Positions 27,118-36,315 of a DNA stretch of 64,000 nucleotides are shown here, one piece after another. Each line of letters starts with the position of its first letter. Position 1 is the stretch's first letter. Made by a program: the position numbers and the translations under genes. This DNA is from Paludibacteraceae bacterium (GTDB lineage Bacteria > Bacteroidota > Bacteroidia > Bacteroidales > Paludibacteraceae): positions 1-64,000 of the forward strand of contig JAFZLC010000009.1 in the NCBI GenBank assembly GCA_017551675.1, given 5' to 3'. The notes under the pieces are model-generated. The model ran no database searches. It had not been told where the DNA came from and was given only the letters and a program-made list of their open reading frames with translations.

Positions 27118-30100
27118 TTAGGCCTCTTCATTGAGGTACCATAGGTAGGTCTCCGTCTCATACCCCATCTTCTGCAACAGAGAGGCATATTCATCCACCT
27201 GTCTTTGGTGTTTTTTCAACTTCTTACCAGTTTTAAAATCGATGATAATCATCTTGTTACCTTGACGAATCACGCGGTCGGGGCGACTGATCTTCACCCG
27301 CTTTGTCTTCTCATCACGAGACAAAATGGAACATTCGTTATAAATCTTCAATCCAGGTTGGAACCACTCCCTATGTTCTTTTATCTTCTCCTTGGCATAC
27401 TCTACCAATGACAACCGTTCCTGTTCGGAGGATATCAATCCTTCAAACAAAAGGCGACGAGAGGCATTCGGAATATCCTCCTCCGAAATGATGTTCGAAA
27501 AGAGATAGTGCAATAGAAGTCCCTTCTGTATCGCATCGTTTGTATAAGTAGAAGGGTCCATCACCCCATTGATATAAGCATTAGCCTTGTTGGAATTTCT
27601 AAAACGGGTTCTCCGTTGGAAGGATTCAAACGTGCCTTTTAGAGAGGCTGCCTTATCCTTGAATGGATTATCGGAATGTTTCTCTTTCCTTCCATCTTTT
27701 TCCGAAGAAAGTACGCTTCCATCGACAAAACGTCTTACAACAAATGGTGCTTCCACCAGTTCTCCATCCTCATTCTCCAACGATTCAGACTCCTCCACCG
27801 CCACCAAACGGTTTTGCAAAGCAGCAGCCAACAAGGAGGAGGTGTGTTTCATCTTATCATCATTCTCCTCAAAACATAAGACATACAGATTGCTCACCGC
27901 ACGCGTGAAGGCAACGTACATCACATTGATACTATCCACCAACATCTGAATCTTCTCCCGTTCATAATCAGCAGAGAAAAAGGAGAACTTCATATTATCT
28001 GAAAAATCAACAGGGACAACCGGCAACTCATTGTATGGCGGTTCCAATCCCTCCGTGCCACACCACAACAGGCTACCATCTCTACCCTTTCTCGTGTCCC
28101 AGATGTCCTGATCACAATACGGAATGATAACCGTATGAAACTCCAATCCCTTCGACTTGTGAATGGTCATAATCTGAATACCATTGGCATTATCGCTCAA
28201 CGGAATCTTCTTTCTATTCAGATAAGAATCCCAATATTCCAGGAACATGGCCACATCGGGCGACCGACGAGTAACGAAATCATTCAGCTCATCCATAAAT
28301 TTGGAGAGGAAGGAGGTCTGATTATCCAAATGGTTCAGTTGCAGTTTTCTGCACAACTCCTCCACCATCTCATAGATAGGAAGATTCTTCACACTCTCTA
28401 TGATTTCCATTAAAGCTTTGAATTCAGTAGTGGACTGAAAATCCAAATCGGAGAACTTAACCTTCTCCTCCGGACATTCCTTATAGAGGATATCTAAGTA
28501 GACGGAATAGAGATCCATCGTCGAAACCATATCCTGCGGATCGACAGTGATACGCATGGCATTGATAAGCATATTCAAGGCAGAAGATGAACTCAACAAG
28601 AAGGCTTCATCCGAAATAAGATCATAACATAAGCCCCTTTCATCGACTTCTTTTCGATGTCGGTCTCTATATGCAGTAAAATAATCTGCCACTTCGGCTA
28701 TGTTATTGGAGGTACGTGTCAAGATGGTAATATCACTCGCACGCACACCCTTTTCTTGCAACTCCGTCACACGTTTCAGCAGAAGTGCTGGCATAGCATA
28801 TTTGCCCATTCCATCGACTTTTTCATTCAAATACTCCACCGAAACAAAGCCCTTTCCTTTGTTGGATGCCTTCGGACAATTCTGCTTTGCACCCGCATAC
28901 ACCCCCTTCAACATAGAGAAAAGAGAATGGGTTGATTCAACATTAGGCATCACAGGGAGCAAGATGGGTGAGACACCACCCTCTTCCGAAGGCGCAAAAA
29001 TAGAATTGTTAAAGTTGATCACATTCTCCATGCTTCGCCAGTTGTCTTCCGCCTTCAAGATGTATGGTTTCACACCAGGGAAAGCACCATCGAGACTCTC
29101 GATAATACTCCAATCACCATTTCGGAAACGATAGATGGATTGTTTTGCATCACCCACAATCAGATTCATGGCATTCTTGTCGATGCACTCCTTGATGAGC
29201 GGCATGAAGTTGCGCCACTGGGTCTGACTCGTATCTTGAAACTCATCAATCATGATATGTTCCAAGACCGTACCGATTTTCTCGTAGATAAATGGAGTGT
29301 CACTATCATCGATCATCGATTTCAGCAGATTAGGCGTATCACCCAACATAAACTGACCACGCGTCTGATTGACCGTACGAATCTGTTTGGAGACATCACA
29401 CAAGAGACCCAATTTGTTGAAATGTTGAATGATTAGGTCGCAAGTATTGATGTGTAAGATATTTTCAGCACGAATTTTCTCGATGGAAAGGAGCAAAGGC
29501 GTCAGTTGAGAGGCTCCCAGTTGAATTATCTCATTGCGACGAGCATGCGTCTTGGTGGCCCACAAATCTGAGTTTTCCACCACATTCGAAGCTGTTTTTG
29601 ACTCTTCCAACGACTTAAACTCGCCTCTTCTTTGAGAATTGATATAAGAATACGCACCCGACTTTCCTCTACTCAAATCATCAACAGAAAATCCGTTTTC
29701 ATCGAGTATTTTATCAAACTTATCCGCCAATGAGAGGATCTCTCCCATCTTCTTTTTCTTTATAGAATAGAGTTTGTTTTTGTATTCCGTCAGAAACGTG
29801 CGATCCGACAATTTCTCCTCGAGTGTCTTCTCATAATCTTTGTAAATCTCCTTAAAGATATTTTTTGAAAAGGAGGTGATATCCTGAACCACGTTCCATC
29901 TCTTAGAGTCGGCCGATTTTTCGCTTGAATACTCATTCATCCACGAGCGAAGGTTGGCATTGGTTTTAAACTCCTCCACCATCAAGTCGATGGCCTCGTC
30001 TAAGGAGTCATCCGCCTCAATGATAATGTTCAGATAGGCGCCCAATCCCAATTCATGAGCCAGATTACGAAGGATGATTTGGAAGAAGCTATCGATGGTG

Positions 30101-30450
30101 CTCACTTGGAAGTGACTATAATCATGCAGGATATTGAAAAGCGCGCGATCTGCCTTTCGACGCACATCGTTGTCGGTCAGGTCGGTACCATATTCCTCTT
30201 TCAACTCTTTTCGCAAGGTAGCCAAGAGCATTGGGTCCTGATTATTGATGATCGAGAAGAGGTCGCCCATGATACGAGTCTGCATCTCGGTGGTTGCCTT
30301 ATTGGTGAAAGTAACAGCCAATATCTTATTGTAGCAATACGGATCGTTCACCAGAAGTTTGAGAAACTCCAGAGAGAGGCGATACGTCTTACCCGAACCA
30401 GCAGAAGCGCGATACAATTTCAGACTTTTGTCTTCCTGTGCGTGTGTCAT
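27118..30450 (-). CDS. UvrD/RecB-like helicase-nuclease (AddA-type)
   Basis: An 1110-residue ATP-dependent helicase. Motif I is RASAGSGKTYRLSLEFLKLL (residues ~14-33). Further landmarks are LAVTFTNKATTEM, IDEFQDTSQTQWRNFMPLI (motif II), VGDAKQSIYRFRNGD (motif III), IMTIHKSKGLEFHTVIIP and VMYVAFTRAVSNLYVL (motifs V/VI). The C-terminus has a PD-(D/E)xK nuclease core (RPDRVIRQGNKM... IIDFKTGKKL). These belong to the AddA/RecB class that processes double-strand ends. The usual AddB-like partner is not adjacent; a convergent LysM gene lies 15 bp away instead. Its promoter region (TACTTTTG on the minus strand near 30475) is shared divergently with the next gene. Confidence 0.9.
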   Translation of the reverse strand: MTHAQEDKSLKLYRASAGSGKTYRLSLEFLKLLVNDPYCYNKILAVTFTNKATTEMQTRIMGDLFSIINNQDPMLLATLRKELKEEYGTDLTDNDVRRKADRALFNILHDYSHFQVSTIDSFFQIILRNLAHELGLGAYLNIIIEADDSLDEAIDLMVEEFKTNANLRSWMNEYSSEKSADSKRWNVVQDITSFSKNIFKEIYKDYEKTLEEKLSDRTFLTEYKNKLYSIKKKKMGEILSLADKFDKILDENGFSVDDLSRGKSGAYSYINSQRRGEFKSLEESKTASNVVENSDLWATKTHARRNEIIQLGASQLTPLLLSIEKIRAENILHINTCDLIIQHFNKLGLLCDVSKQIRTVNQTRGQFMLGDTPNLLKSMIDDSDTPFIYEKIGTVLEHIMIDEFQDTSQTQWRNFMPLIKECIDKNAMNLIVGDAKQSIYRFRNGDWSIIESLDGAFPGVKPYILKAEDNWRSMENVINFNNSIFAPSEEGGVSPILLPVMPNVESTHSLFSMLKGVYAGAKQNCPKASNKGKGFVSVEYLNEKVDGMGKYAMPALLLKRVTELQEKGVRASDITILTRTSNNIAEVADYFTAYRDRHRKEVDERGLCYDLISDEAFLLSSSSALNMLINAMRITVDPQDMVSTMDLYSVYLDILYKECPEEKVKFSDLDFQSTTEFKALMEIIESVKNLPIYEMVEELCRKLQLNHLDNQTSFLSKFMDELNDFVTRRSPDVAMFLEYWDSYLNRKKIPLSDNANGIQIMTIHKSKGLEFHTVIIPYCDQDIWDTRKGRDGSLLWCGTEGLEPPYNELPVVPVDFSDNMKFSFFSADYEREKIQMLVDSINVMYVAFTRAVSNLYVLCFEENDDKMKHTSSLLAAALQNRLVAVEESESLENEDGELVEAPFVVRRFVDGSVLSSEKDGRKEKHSDNPFKDKAASLKGTFESFQRRTRFRNSNKANAYINGVMDPSTYTNDAIQKGLLLHYLFSNIISEEDIPNASRRLLFEGLISSEQERLSLVEYAKEKIKEHREWFQPGLKIYNECSILSRDEKTKRVKISRPDRVIRQGNKMIIIDFKTGKKLKKHQRQVDEYASLLQKMGYETETYLWYLNEEA

Positions 30451-30520
30451 GAATATAATCCTTAAATCGATTCAAAAGTAAAACTTTTAATTGTATATTT
30501 GTTCAATAAAAACGTCAAAT

Positions 30521-31006
30521 ATGGAAAACAAGGAAAAAAGAATTGCGAAAGCAGTGGAATTGTTCAAGAGTGGGTACAACTGTTCACAATCGGTGGTGGG
30601 AGCCTTTGCAGATGAGTTTGGACTAACCGAGGAGCAAGCACTGAAGGTATCCGCATCATTTGGTGGCGGAATCGGACGTATGAGGGAGACTTGCGGGGCC
30701 GCCTGTGGAATGTTTCTGTTAGCAGGATTAAAATATGGCACGACCGACCCTAAGGATGCAGCAGGCAAAGGAGAAAACTATCGAATTGTGCAGGAATTGG
30801 CAGAACGATTCAAAGCAGAAAATGGATTCTTGAAATGCCGTGATCTGTTGGGATTAGACAAGGACAAGAAAGAGAGTCCGCAACCAGCAGAGCGAACCGC
30901 AGCCTACTATAGCAAACGTCCATGTGTGCAGATTGTGGAGACAGCTGCCAAGATATGGGCGGAATACTCAGAAAACAATAGCGAAAAACCTTCATCAAAC
31001 GAGTAA
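30521..31006 (+). CDS. C_GCAxxG_C_C family protein
   Basis: A 161-residue cytoplasmic protein with the family signature: YNCSQSVVGAFADEFGL, then SFGGGIGRMRETCGAACGMFLLAGL, KCRDLLG and CVQIVETAA. The spaced cysteines suggest binding of a metal or Fe-S cluster with a redox role, but the family's biochemistry is not settled. ATG 30521 follows a TATATTTG -7 box at about 30495. The gene is divergent from the helicase-nuclease and convergent with the YARHG gene. Confidence 0.85.
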   Translation: MENKEKRIAKAVELFKSGYNCSQSVVGAFADEFGLTEEQALKVSASFGGGIGRMRETCGAACGMFLLAGLKYGTTDPKDAAGKGENYRIVQELAERFKAENGFLKCRDLLGLDKDKKESPQPAERTAAYYSKRPCVQIVETAAKIWAEYSENNSEKPSSNE

Positions 31007-31025
31007 GAGACATAAGGGAAGGACG

Positions 31026-32204
31026 TTATCTCTCTTCTTTTTTCTCCTTATATGTGCCATTGATATATTCCAGTTCCCGCTCTGTAAAATCCGACATGTC
31101 AGGTACATAAGTGGAATCCGGAATATACCACCATAGTTTTCCGAAAATTTTTTTCATCTCTTTGGTCTTGAAAACGTAGCCACGATGAGCATACGGCATA
31201 TTTCGCAGGATACGAGGTTGTCCGCTCAATTTTCCCCATGAAGGCCTAAATCCAAGAGTTCGATCGTAGGAATAGCCACAAGGATAATCTTCCGTATCAT
31301 ACTCATCGACATATCTTAGAACCACTGAATATATATCAAGTCTCGATTTGGGACTATACTCGTACATTGTCCATTGAGCAACGGCATCCCGCATAGAAAT
31401 CTCCCTGTTTCCAGAATATCTAGGTGATTTCCTTTGTTTCCCGACTCCTTTTGTAAATATTGGAGACACGTTTTGTAAGTCTTCACAATTCACATAAAAA
31501 TGCTTAGCCGTGTTTGGACATTCAACTCGGAGTGTGAATTTGCCAATCTTTCCTCCTTTCCAATGTGAAGCGGGGGATAGGGCATACTCAAGATTCCAAA
31601 GATTAAAAGAATGACAAAGATCATAAGAATAGGTGTGATGTACTTTGTTTTCTCCCTTGACAAATTTTGCAGGGAATACATATAGATATTCCCAAATAAC
31701 CTTTCCGTCGTAAATCAAATGACCGTATTGAACCTTTAACAACTCTTGTTTGTAGTTTTTGGGTAACCCAGGGACAGAGGTGGTTACAGGCTGTGATTGT
31801 CCATTCACTTCTACCGTAAAATCATGGATATATGGACTGCCGTCAAATATATTATCTAAAAAGCGGTTTGTAGAGGGGAAATAAGCCACAAAAGCCACTA
31901 ACATATCTGTCGCCTCTCCATGATTATAGAACGTATAATCAACATCGACATAGGCTTTGGTATTATAGAACGTGCCTTCATTCTCGCCATAGGGTTTGGC
32001 CACATTAGTTTCATCAGTTAATCGAATGGTCAATATTTCTTCCTTAACCTCAATATTAATATCTTTGGAATCAACTGGTTCTAATGAAGATCCTCTTGCC
32101 AAAACGCCATAATCATTTCCATAAGTCACAATTGACGCAAGTAATGATATAATTGTAAATAAATAGCTTTTAGGCATAATATCAAATAATAGCTTTTTCC
32201 CCAT
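31026..32204 (-). CDS. exported protein with C-terminal YARHG domain
   Basis: A 392-residue protein. After a probable N-terminal signal (MPKSYLFTIISLLASIVTYG, from an ATG at 32177), it has a beta-rich middle with VDYTFYNHGEATDMLVAFVAYFP, as in DUF4424-like domains. It ends in a YARHG domain (NMPYAHRGYVFKTKEM, then WYIPDSTYVPDMSDF and ERELEYI), which is thought to bind at the cell envelope. It probably shares a transcript with the lipoprotein gene 25 bp upstream. No function is known for this combination. Confidence 0.72.
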   Translation of the reverse strand: MGKKLLFDIMPKSYLFTIISLLASIVTYGNDYGVLARGSSLEPVDSKDINIEVKEEILTIRLTDETNVAKPYGENEGTFYNTKAYVDVDYTFYNHGEATDMLVAFVAYFPSTNRFLDNIFDGSPYIHDFTVEVNGQSQPVTTSVPGLPKNYKQELLKVQYGHLIYDGKVIWEYLYVFPAKFVKGENKVHHTYSYDLCHSFNLWNLEYALSPASHWKGGKIGKFTLRVECPNTAKHFYVNCEDLQNVSPIFTKGVGKQRKSPRYSGNREISMRDAVAQWTMYEYSPKSRLDIYSVVLRYVDEYDTEDYPCGYSYDRTLGFRPSWGKLSGQPRILRNMPYAHRGYVFKTKEMKKIFGKLWWYIPDSTYVPDMSDFTERELEYINGTYKEKKEER

Positions 32205-32229
32205 TGTTTTTTGATTCCATGATTTTAAA

Positions 32230-32745
32230 TCACTTAGTTTCTTTCTTCAGAAAAAACACATTTGTATAATCAAACGATGCCATTTTGTGGTCTGACGTCA
32301 AAATCATTGTTGTGTCATTTATCTCTCTAATTAAATATCTTGCAGGTGTTGTTCTAGATTCTTTCGCAGAAAATATACCATTATGCGTGAAAATTTCATT
32401 AACAGAATCATCAACTTCCTTAAATTCGTCTTCCAATCTCTCTCTTGAACTAATTTTCGAATGCGTCATTATAAGAGAATTGCCTTTTATCTTATATGAT
32501 CCTTCGAGAAGAATCTTTCCATAGAAACATATACATTTATATGAGCCAGAAGCATCAAACTCGTATTTTTCAAGCAAAATTCCCTCTTTAGTACCTTCAA
32601 TAACAGCTTCACCTATTTCAGTCCCTCTATTCTCACATACATAGTCTGTAGTCTCCCATTTTCCAACCATACAACTATTAGATTTAGAGCAGCCAAAGAG
32701 TCCTAAAGTACAGACTGCGAAAAGTGATATAACCAAAGTTCTCAT
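32230..32745 (-). CDS. small lipoprotein, lipocalin-like
   Basis: A 171-residue lipoprotein with MRTLVISLFAVCTLGLFGCSK as signal and lipobox. The rest is mostly beta-strand with a GKWETTDY motif after the start and KYEFDASGSYKC and YKIKGNSLIMTHSK in the middle, in the manner of lipocalin-like domains of Bacteroidota lipoproteins. Two extra cysteines (C25, C36) lie near the start. It sits upstream of the YARHG gene on the same strand. Confidence 0.68.
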   Translation of the reverse strand: MRTLVISLFAVCTLGLFGCSKSNSCMVGKWETTDYVCENRGTEIGEAVIEGTKEGILLEKYEFDASGSYKCICFYGKILLEGSYKIKGNSLIMTHSKISSRERLEDEFKEVDDSVNEIFTHNGIFSAKESRTTPARYLIREINDTTMILTSDHKMASFDYTNVFFLKKETK

Positions 32746-32916
32746 TTTTTTACTTTTTATAATTTCTTAAAAAATCCCATTTGTTTTACTATCACATAAC
32801 ATCCAATGGCACGTGAATATATTTTCATGATGTCATCATCGATATTATGTATTTGCAAATATATATTTTATCTATCAATATTGGGAATTTCATCATGAGT
32901 CGCTTCGCGAGAAATC

Positions 32917-32988
32917 TTACAAATCTGTTCAAATCTTACAAATCTCTCTTATAGAAACTCATATTTGTTAGATTTGTGAAGATTTGTG
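32917..32988. repeat. repeats of ACAAATCT with inverted copies, between lipoprotein and PIN genes
   Basis: CTTACAAATCT occurs twice, 19 bp apart, and AGATTTGTGAAGATTTGTG follows after about 25 bp, so both arms can pair as one long hairpin. It lies after the PIN gene stop and may terminate or stabilise its transcript. The surrounding gap 32746-33030 holds no gene that I can see. Confidence 0.5.
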
Positions 32989-33030
32989 TCTTACATACCA
33001 AAACGCAACGAAGTAGTATGTCCACCTCTA

Positions 33031-33456
33031 TTATTTTCTTCGATATGGGATCAAATTCAATCCCTGCTTTGTATAAAACTGGAATTTACGATCGCAAGAA
33101 ATCAAGGGCATACGATTGCAGATGGCATGAGCGATGATGATGTGATCGCTTGGATCTCGATGGTCTTCTGCTGTATTGATGGAAAGGTTAGCGTATGTTT
33201 GCATCTGTTCCTCTTTTAATGGTAGAATTGTAAAATAATATACATTTTTAATCGTGTGTATTATATCTGAAATTGATTTGCATGATTTAAACGATACACC
33301 TTTGCATCTATAGGCAATAATTAGTTCTTTAATGCTTTCTATACTGATGCAGAATTCATTGTCATAATCTTCGAAGATAGATTGTATGTCAGGTCCAAGT
33401 AAATCAGGGTCGTTTGCTAAAAATAGAAAAGTACAAGTATCAACCAGGTATCTCAT
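33031..33456 (-). CDS. PIN-domain ribonuclease toxin (VapC-like)
   Basis: About 141 residues of PIN fold: MRYLVDTCTFLFLAND with the first catalytic Asp, SIESIKELIIAY with the Glu, and the late acid cluster HRDPSDHIIIAHAICNRMPLISCDRKF. These acids bind Mg for RNA cleavage. ATG 33456 begins the first strand and overlaps the end of the small upstream gene by 17 bases, the usual coupling of toxin to antitoxin. The longer start at 33480 adds eight residues with no homology. The target RNA is unknown. Confidence 0.85.
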   Translation of the reverse strand: MRYLVDTCTFLFLANDPDLLGPDIQSIFEDYDNEFCISIESIKELIIAYRCKGVSFKSCKSISDIIHTIKNVYYFTILPLKEEQMQTYANLSINTAEDHRDPSDHIIIAHAICNRMPLISCDRKFQFYTKQGLNLIPYRRK

Positions 33457-33613
33457 TTGTTTTACTTTGTTTGAGTTCATTTAATAAAGTTACCCATTTG
33501 GGATAGGTGAATGTGATTTCACCTTTATGCTTTAATATAGCTTCCCATGTCTTGCTGACCTTTTTCTCATTTTTCTTTTCAATAGCTTTTTTTTCATTGT
33601 TAATTGATTCCAT
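33440..33613 (-). CDS. 57-residue putative antitoxin of the PIN module
   Basis: Reading from ATG 33613 gives MESINNEKKAIEKKNEKKVS... to a TGA that overlaps the PIN start. It is highly charged with a Lys/Glu-rich first half and a short second half containing FTYPKWVTLLNELKQSK. Small unstructured proteins coded just ahead of a PIN toxin usually bind and neutralise it. No DNA-binding domain is evident. A promoter -7 box (TATCTTTG, 33653-33660) lies about 40 bp upstream. Confidence 0.6.
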   Translation of the reverse strand: MESINNEKKAIEKKNEKKVSKTWEAILKHKGEITFTYPKWVTLLNELKQSKTNEIPG

Positions 33614-33652
33614 AATTTAAATCATTTAGTTAAACAAATAAATTCTTCGGGA

Positions 33653-33660
33653 CAAAGATA
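33653..33660 (-). promoter_or_regulatory. -7 promoter box of the PIN toxin-antitoxin module
   Basis: Minus-strand TATCTTTG matches TAnnTTTG and lies 40 bp before the antitoxin ATG. The upstream stretch 33661-33867 is AT-rich; a 61-residue frame in it looks spurious. Confidence 0.55.
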
Positions 33661-33867
33661 ATGAAATTTTCTTTACATCATTGGCAGTTAGTAAGGAATC
33701 CTTACATACTGATCTTTCTGTATGTTTCAATTTTGATTGTTTGGAACATTGTATTTTAATTTTCATTTTTTTCAAGGCATATATTACAAAAGTAGGGAAT
33801 ATTTTCAACAAGAAGGAAAAAACATGCTGATTTATAACAATGCAATATGTCTATTGTTTAATCCCGA

Positions 33868-34686
33868 CTAACACCAAACCTTGTTTAAGTCGTTATTTGT
33901 GGATAAGTGATCATTGTATTCCCTGATTGAAGAAAGTTTAATTTCTATATTTGAACATATTTTTCTCAATTGTGCAATAACAAATGATGCTGTTTGTGGG
34001 GGAATAAATGGAGAAATGATGATTTCTTTTATGAGATTCTCTGGCTGAATATCAATCTTTATTCCACTCTTTTTTGAAACCATACATAGCATCCTTATTT
34101 CCTGCTCTTGGTCATAATGAATAGATTTGTTAAATAGGAGTTGCTCATGAGTAGATAATTTATCATTCTTTCCATAATTCATGTCTGCAATGATTATGTC
34201 GCATGGTAATTTTATACTATCTGCTAAATCCCTTATTGTTGTCTTTATCCTACAGACTATATCATTACTCGAATATGTTTTCCACATAAGCATAGTTTCC
34301 CCTATTGACCCATCAGTTCTCTTGTCTAATGTCCAGCATTTCACACAGAGAGATAATAATATATCCATCTCTTTATCTCTCTCTTTCATCTGTATTTTAT
34401 CCTTATGGGAAAGGCAAGGTCTGAATTGTGGATTGTATGGATATTTTCTACAACCATATTTTTCGTCCAAATCAGAAAATTGTTTAATGCTAGGGATAAA
34501 CAGTTTCTTGTTGTAAAATAAATCTATCAGTCTAGACAAATCAATATATCTGTATAATGGAGTATCTTCAAGTAATGAAATATTATACTCTTTCAGATAA
34601 ATGGAAAAATCGTCAATTTTCTTTATTTTCTTCAATTTTGATTCATCTAGACCTATATCATTTATACTAATAGTCATCTGTTTCAT
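33868..34686 (-). CDS. DUF2971 family protein
   Basis: A 272-residue protein with the DUF2971 pattern: TPLYRYIDLSRLIDLFYNKKLFIPSIKQFSD at the start, SLCVKCWTLDKRTDGSIGETMLMWKTYSS in the middle, and KSIHYDQEQEIRMLCM towards the end. The domain is common in phage-defence and mobile regions, and its activity is not known. It stands alone on the minus strand between the PIN module and the paralogue pair. The trinucleotide W-T/W-K spacing and acidic QEQEIR element are conserved features of the family. Confidence 0.75.
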   Translation of the reverse strand: MKQMTISINDIGLDESKLKKIKKIDDFSIYLKEYNISLLEDTPLYRYIDLSRLIDLFYNKKLFIPSIKQFSDLDEKYGCRKYPYNPQFRPCLSHKDKIQMKERDKEMDILLSLCVKCWTLDKRTDGSIGETMLMWKTYSSNDIVCRIKTTIRDLADSIKLPCDIIIADMNYGKNDKLSTHEQLLFNKSIHYDQEQEIRMLCMVSKKSGIKIDIQPENLIKEIIISPFIPPQTASFVIAQLRKICSNIEIKLSSIREYNDHLSTNNDLNKVWC

Positions 34687-34749
34687 TTGTATGTATTTTA
34701 TAGTAAATTATAATTGGTCTAATCTGTTCTTTCATTCATAACTCGATAA

Positions 34750-35217
34750 TTAATGTGTGAGGATGTCATTAAACAACTCTTCCATAAAATCAACAGTATC
34801 TTCATCGTCAGAAATTTGTGCAATGCGTTCTACATCATGATAAACAGAAAGAATAAAAGTCTTATCTTTAATCTCAATCATAGAATCTCTTATAATCTGG
34901 ATGGAGCGCTCTGGAGAAAAACTCATTGAAAGACGAATAGATTTCTCCATTTCTTCTTTCGACAACCCAAGTTTTGAAATCCACTGATTTAAAATCTCAT
35001 TTGCTTCATCGCTATAAGCACTTATAGGGGTTGCTCCCTGGGTAAATGCCAATATATTGATTATCGCATATTTCTGATTCTTAGACAAATCATTCGAAGG
35101 AGAGGTAATCGTAGATGGACGATTGTTGAATTTTTCTTCTTGTTTGTTTGCCTTGTAGTGCATGAACGCACTAAAAAGGAGGAACACGATTCCAAGGATA
35201 GTTAGAACTACTGCCAT
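34750..35217 (-). CDS. membrane-anchored paralogue of the 35245 gene, unknown function
   Basis: A 155-residue protein with one N-terminal transmembrane helix (VVLTILGIVFLLFSAFMHY). A mostly helical cytoplasmic domain follows with SKNQKYAIINILAFTQGATPISAYSDEAN, ending in an acidic DDEDTVDFMEELFNDI. The QKYAIINILA segment matches QKFAIVSMLASLAAAP in the protein coded just upstream (27-bp gap), so the two are paralogues, one soluble and one membrane-bound. A TerB-like helical fold is possible, but I cannot confirm it. Confidence 0.65.
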   Translation of the reverse strand: MAVVLTILGIVFLLFSAFMHYKANKQEEKFNNRPSTITSPSNDLSKNQKYAIINILAFTQGATPISAYSDEANEILNQWISKLGLSKEEMEKSIRLSMSFSPERSIQIIRDSMIEIKDKTFILSVYHDVERIAQISDDEDTVDFMEELFNDILTH

Positions 35218-35244
35218 AACTCATAATTTTTAAAGGTTATCAAT

Positions 35245-35721
35245 TTAATTCATTTTGCTGCAGATTGCCTCCACTCTTTTTGTGACGCAATCAATCTCTT
35301 CAGGCTTATACCCCAACTGCTGCCACCAATCAAAGAAGACAGAACATGCTTTCTCGTTTTGATTGACCGAGATGATCCCAAAGCCGCAATAAACGAGCCA
35401 CTCCAGCACATTAGTATCTGTAATAGTTTTTAAAGTTGAGATTACAGTTTGAGCGTCAGGGGTTGAACTTGTCTGCGCATAGTTTAGCATCATTTCCTTT
35501 GTTATACCCATCATTGCAACATCTGCGAACATCATCTTTTGCGCCATTGTTGTTCTTTCTTCACTTGCAGGAGCTGCAGCTAATGAGGCTAGCATAGAAA
35601 CTATTGCAAACTTCTGTGTTTGACTGAGATTTGCAAACATGTCTAATTGTAATTTTGTCTCATGTTGTTGGGGTTGTTTTGTTGTCTTTTTGTGAGATGA
35701 GAAAAAATTTAAGAATCCCAT
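35245..35721 (-). CDS. soluble helical protein of unknown function, paralogue of the 34750 gene
   Basis: A 158-residue protein with a short N-terminal hydrophobic stretch (MGFLNFFSSH), a charged linker, then LSQTQKFAIVSMLASLAAAPASEE and several more predicted helices (LEWLVYCGFGIISVNQNEKA, FFDWWQQLGYKPEEIDCVT). It is the first gene after the left copy of the repeated structured RNA, whose terminator ends only about 50 bp from its start, and precedes its paralogue by 27 bp. I do not recognise the family beyond this pair. Confidence 0.6.
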   Translation of the reverse strand: MGFLNFFSSHKKTTKQPQQHETKLQLDMFANLSQTQKFAIVSMLASLAAAPASEERTTMAQKMMFADVAMMGITKEMMLNYAQTSSTPDAQTVISTLKTITDTNVLEWLVYCGFGIISVNQNEKACSVFFDWWQQLGYKPEEIDCVTKRVEAICSKMN

Positions 35722-35770
35722 ATTGTTTATTATTTACTTCTATCCGCCGATTCCCCCAAACGGCTGTCAC

Positions 35771-36063
35771 AAAAAAAGAAAAACGTGGGAATCTTGTTAC
35801 TCGCTCCCACGAACCAAGGCTCTCGCATTGCCTATCATCTGTAAGATTGAGCAACGCGAAGCCCACGCTTGGTTATGAATGACACAGCCCCCCGATGTAT
35901 ATAAACATACATCAAAGGCTCTGCAAATCAATGCACACCAACGTAAGCGTCCACCGTTGCATTCTCTTTGACAGATGATTCAAAACTTGCGAGATTTTGG
36001 CTCGTCAAAGGAAAACGTCAGTAAACGTCTTTCTATATATGTCTGCACCCATATATAATGGAT
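35771..36063 (-). ncRNA. structured repeated RNA with terminator, left copy
   Basis: The minus strand from about 36063 (7 nt after the -7 box) to the T-run at 35783-35771 repeats, with changes, the segment at 51386-51673. Conserved blocks include GTCAAAGAGAACGCAACGG, GCTTACGTTGGT, CATTGATTTGCAGA and GCGTGGGCTTCGCGTTGCTC. It ends with CGTGGGA...TCCCACG (35784-35811) plus a T-run, a strong intrinsic terminator. A variable stem (GATGTATG with TACATC here) keeps pairing but changes sequence in the other copy, as expected of RNA. No coding frame is shared. I cannot name the RNA family. Confidence 0.75.
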
Positions 36064-36069
36064 ACGTCA

Positions 36070-36097
36070 CAAAGATAAGTAATATTTTCAACAACAA
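36070..36097 (-). promoter_or_regulatory. promoter of the left repeated RNA
   Basis: TATCTTTG (36070-36077, minus strand) with an upstream TTGTTGTTG (36089-36097) fits the TTG / TAnnTTTG promoter. The same arrangement precedes the right RNA copy and, without the RNA, the DUF1016 gene at about 53666. Confidence 0.7.
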
Positions 36098-36188
36098 GAA
36101 AGTGCGTGCAATTTTTACATAAAAAAGACACATTTTCAGGAGGCAAATACATGATTATAAATATCTATAAAACAACAACATACATTCA

Positions 36189-36277
36189 AAACTTTAAATT
36201 TTTACCACCCTAAACTTTAGATTTTCACCATGTCAAACTTTAGATTTTTACCACTCCAAACTTTAGAAATAACCCTT
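36189..36277. repeat. 23-bp tandem repeats, 3.5 copies
   Basis: Units starting at 36189, 36212, 36235 and 36258 share AAACTTTAGATTTTTACCAC with few changes and an exact 23-bp period. The array lies between the RNA promoter and a decayed T9SS gene fragment. The regular period suggests a protein-binding array (iteron-like) or the relic of a mobile element. No gene is present from 36098 to 36346. Confidence 0.7.
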
Positions 36278-36315
36278 AGCAAGAAAGATTGGGCAACTTT
36301 CCTTGATGCCCTATA

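Noticed and set aside
33626-33811. 61-residue frame upstream of the PIN module
   Set aside because: It covers the module's promoter box and has an unstructured Lys/Ser-rich composition, so it is probably spurious.
35771-36063. tmRNA or RNase P RNA
   Set aside because: No tag-peptide frame or CCA-ending acceptor stem is seen, and RNase P landmarks are missing. Two copies per genome would also be unusual.
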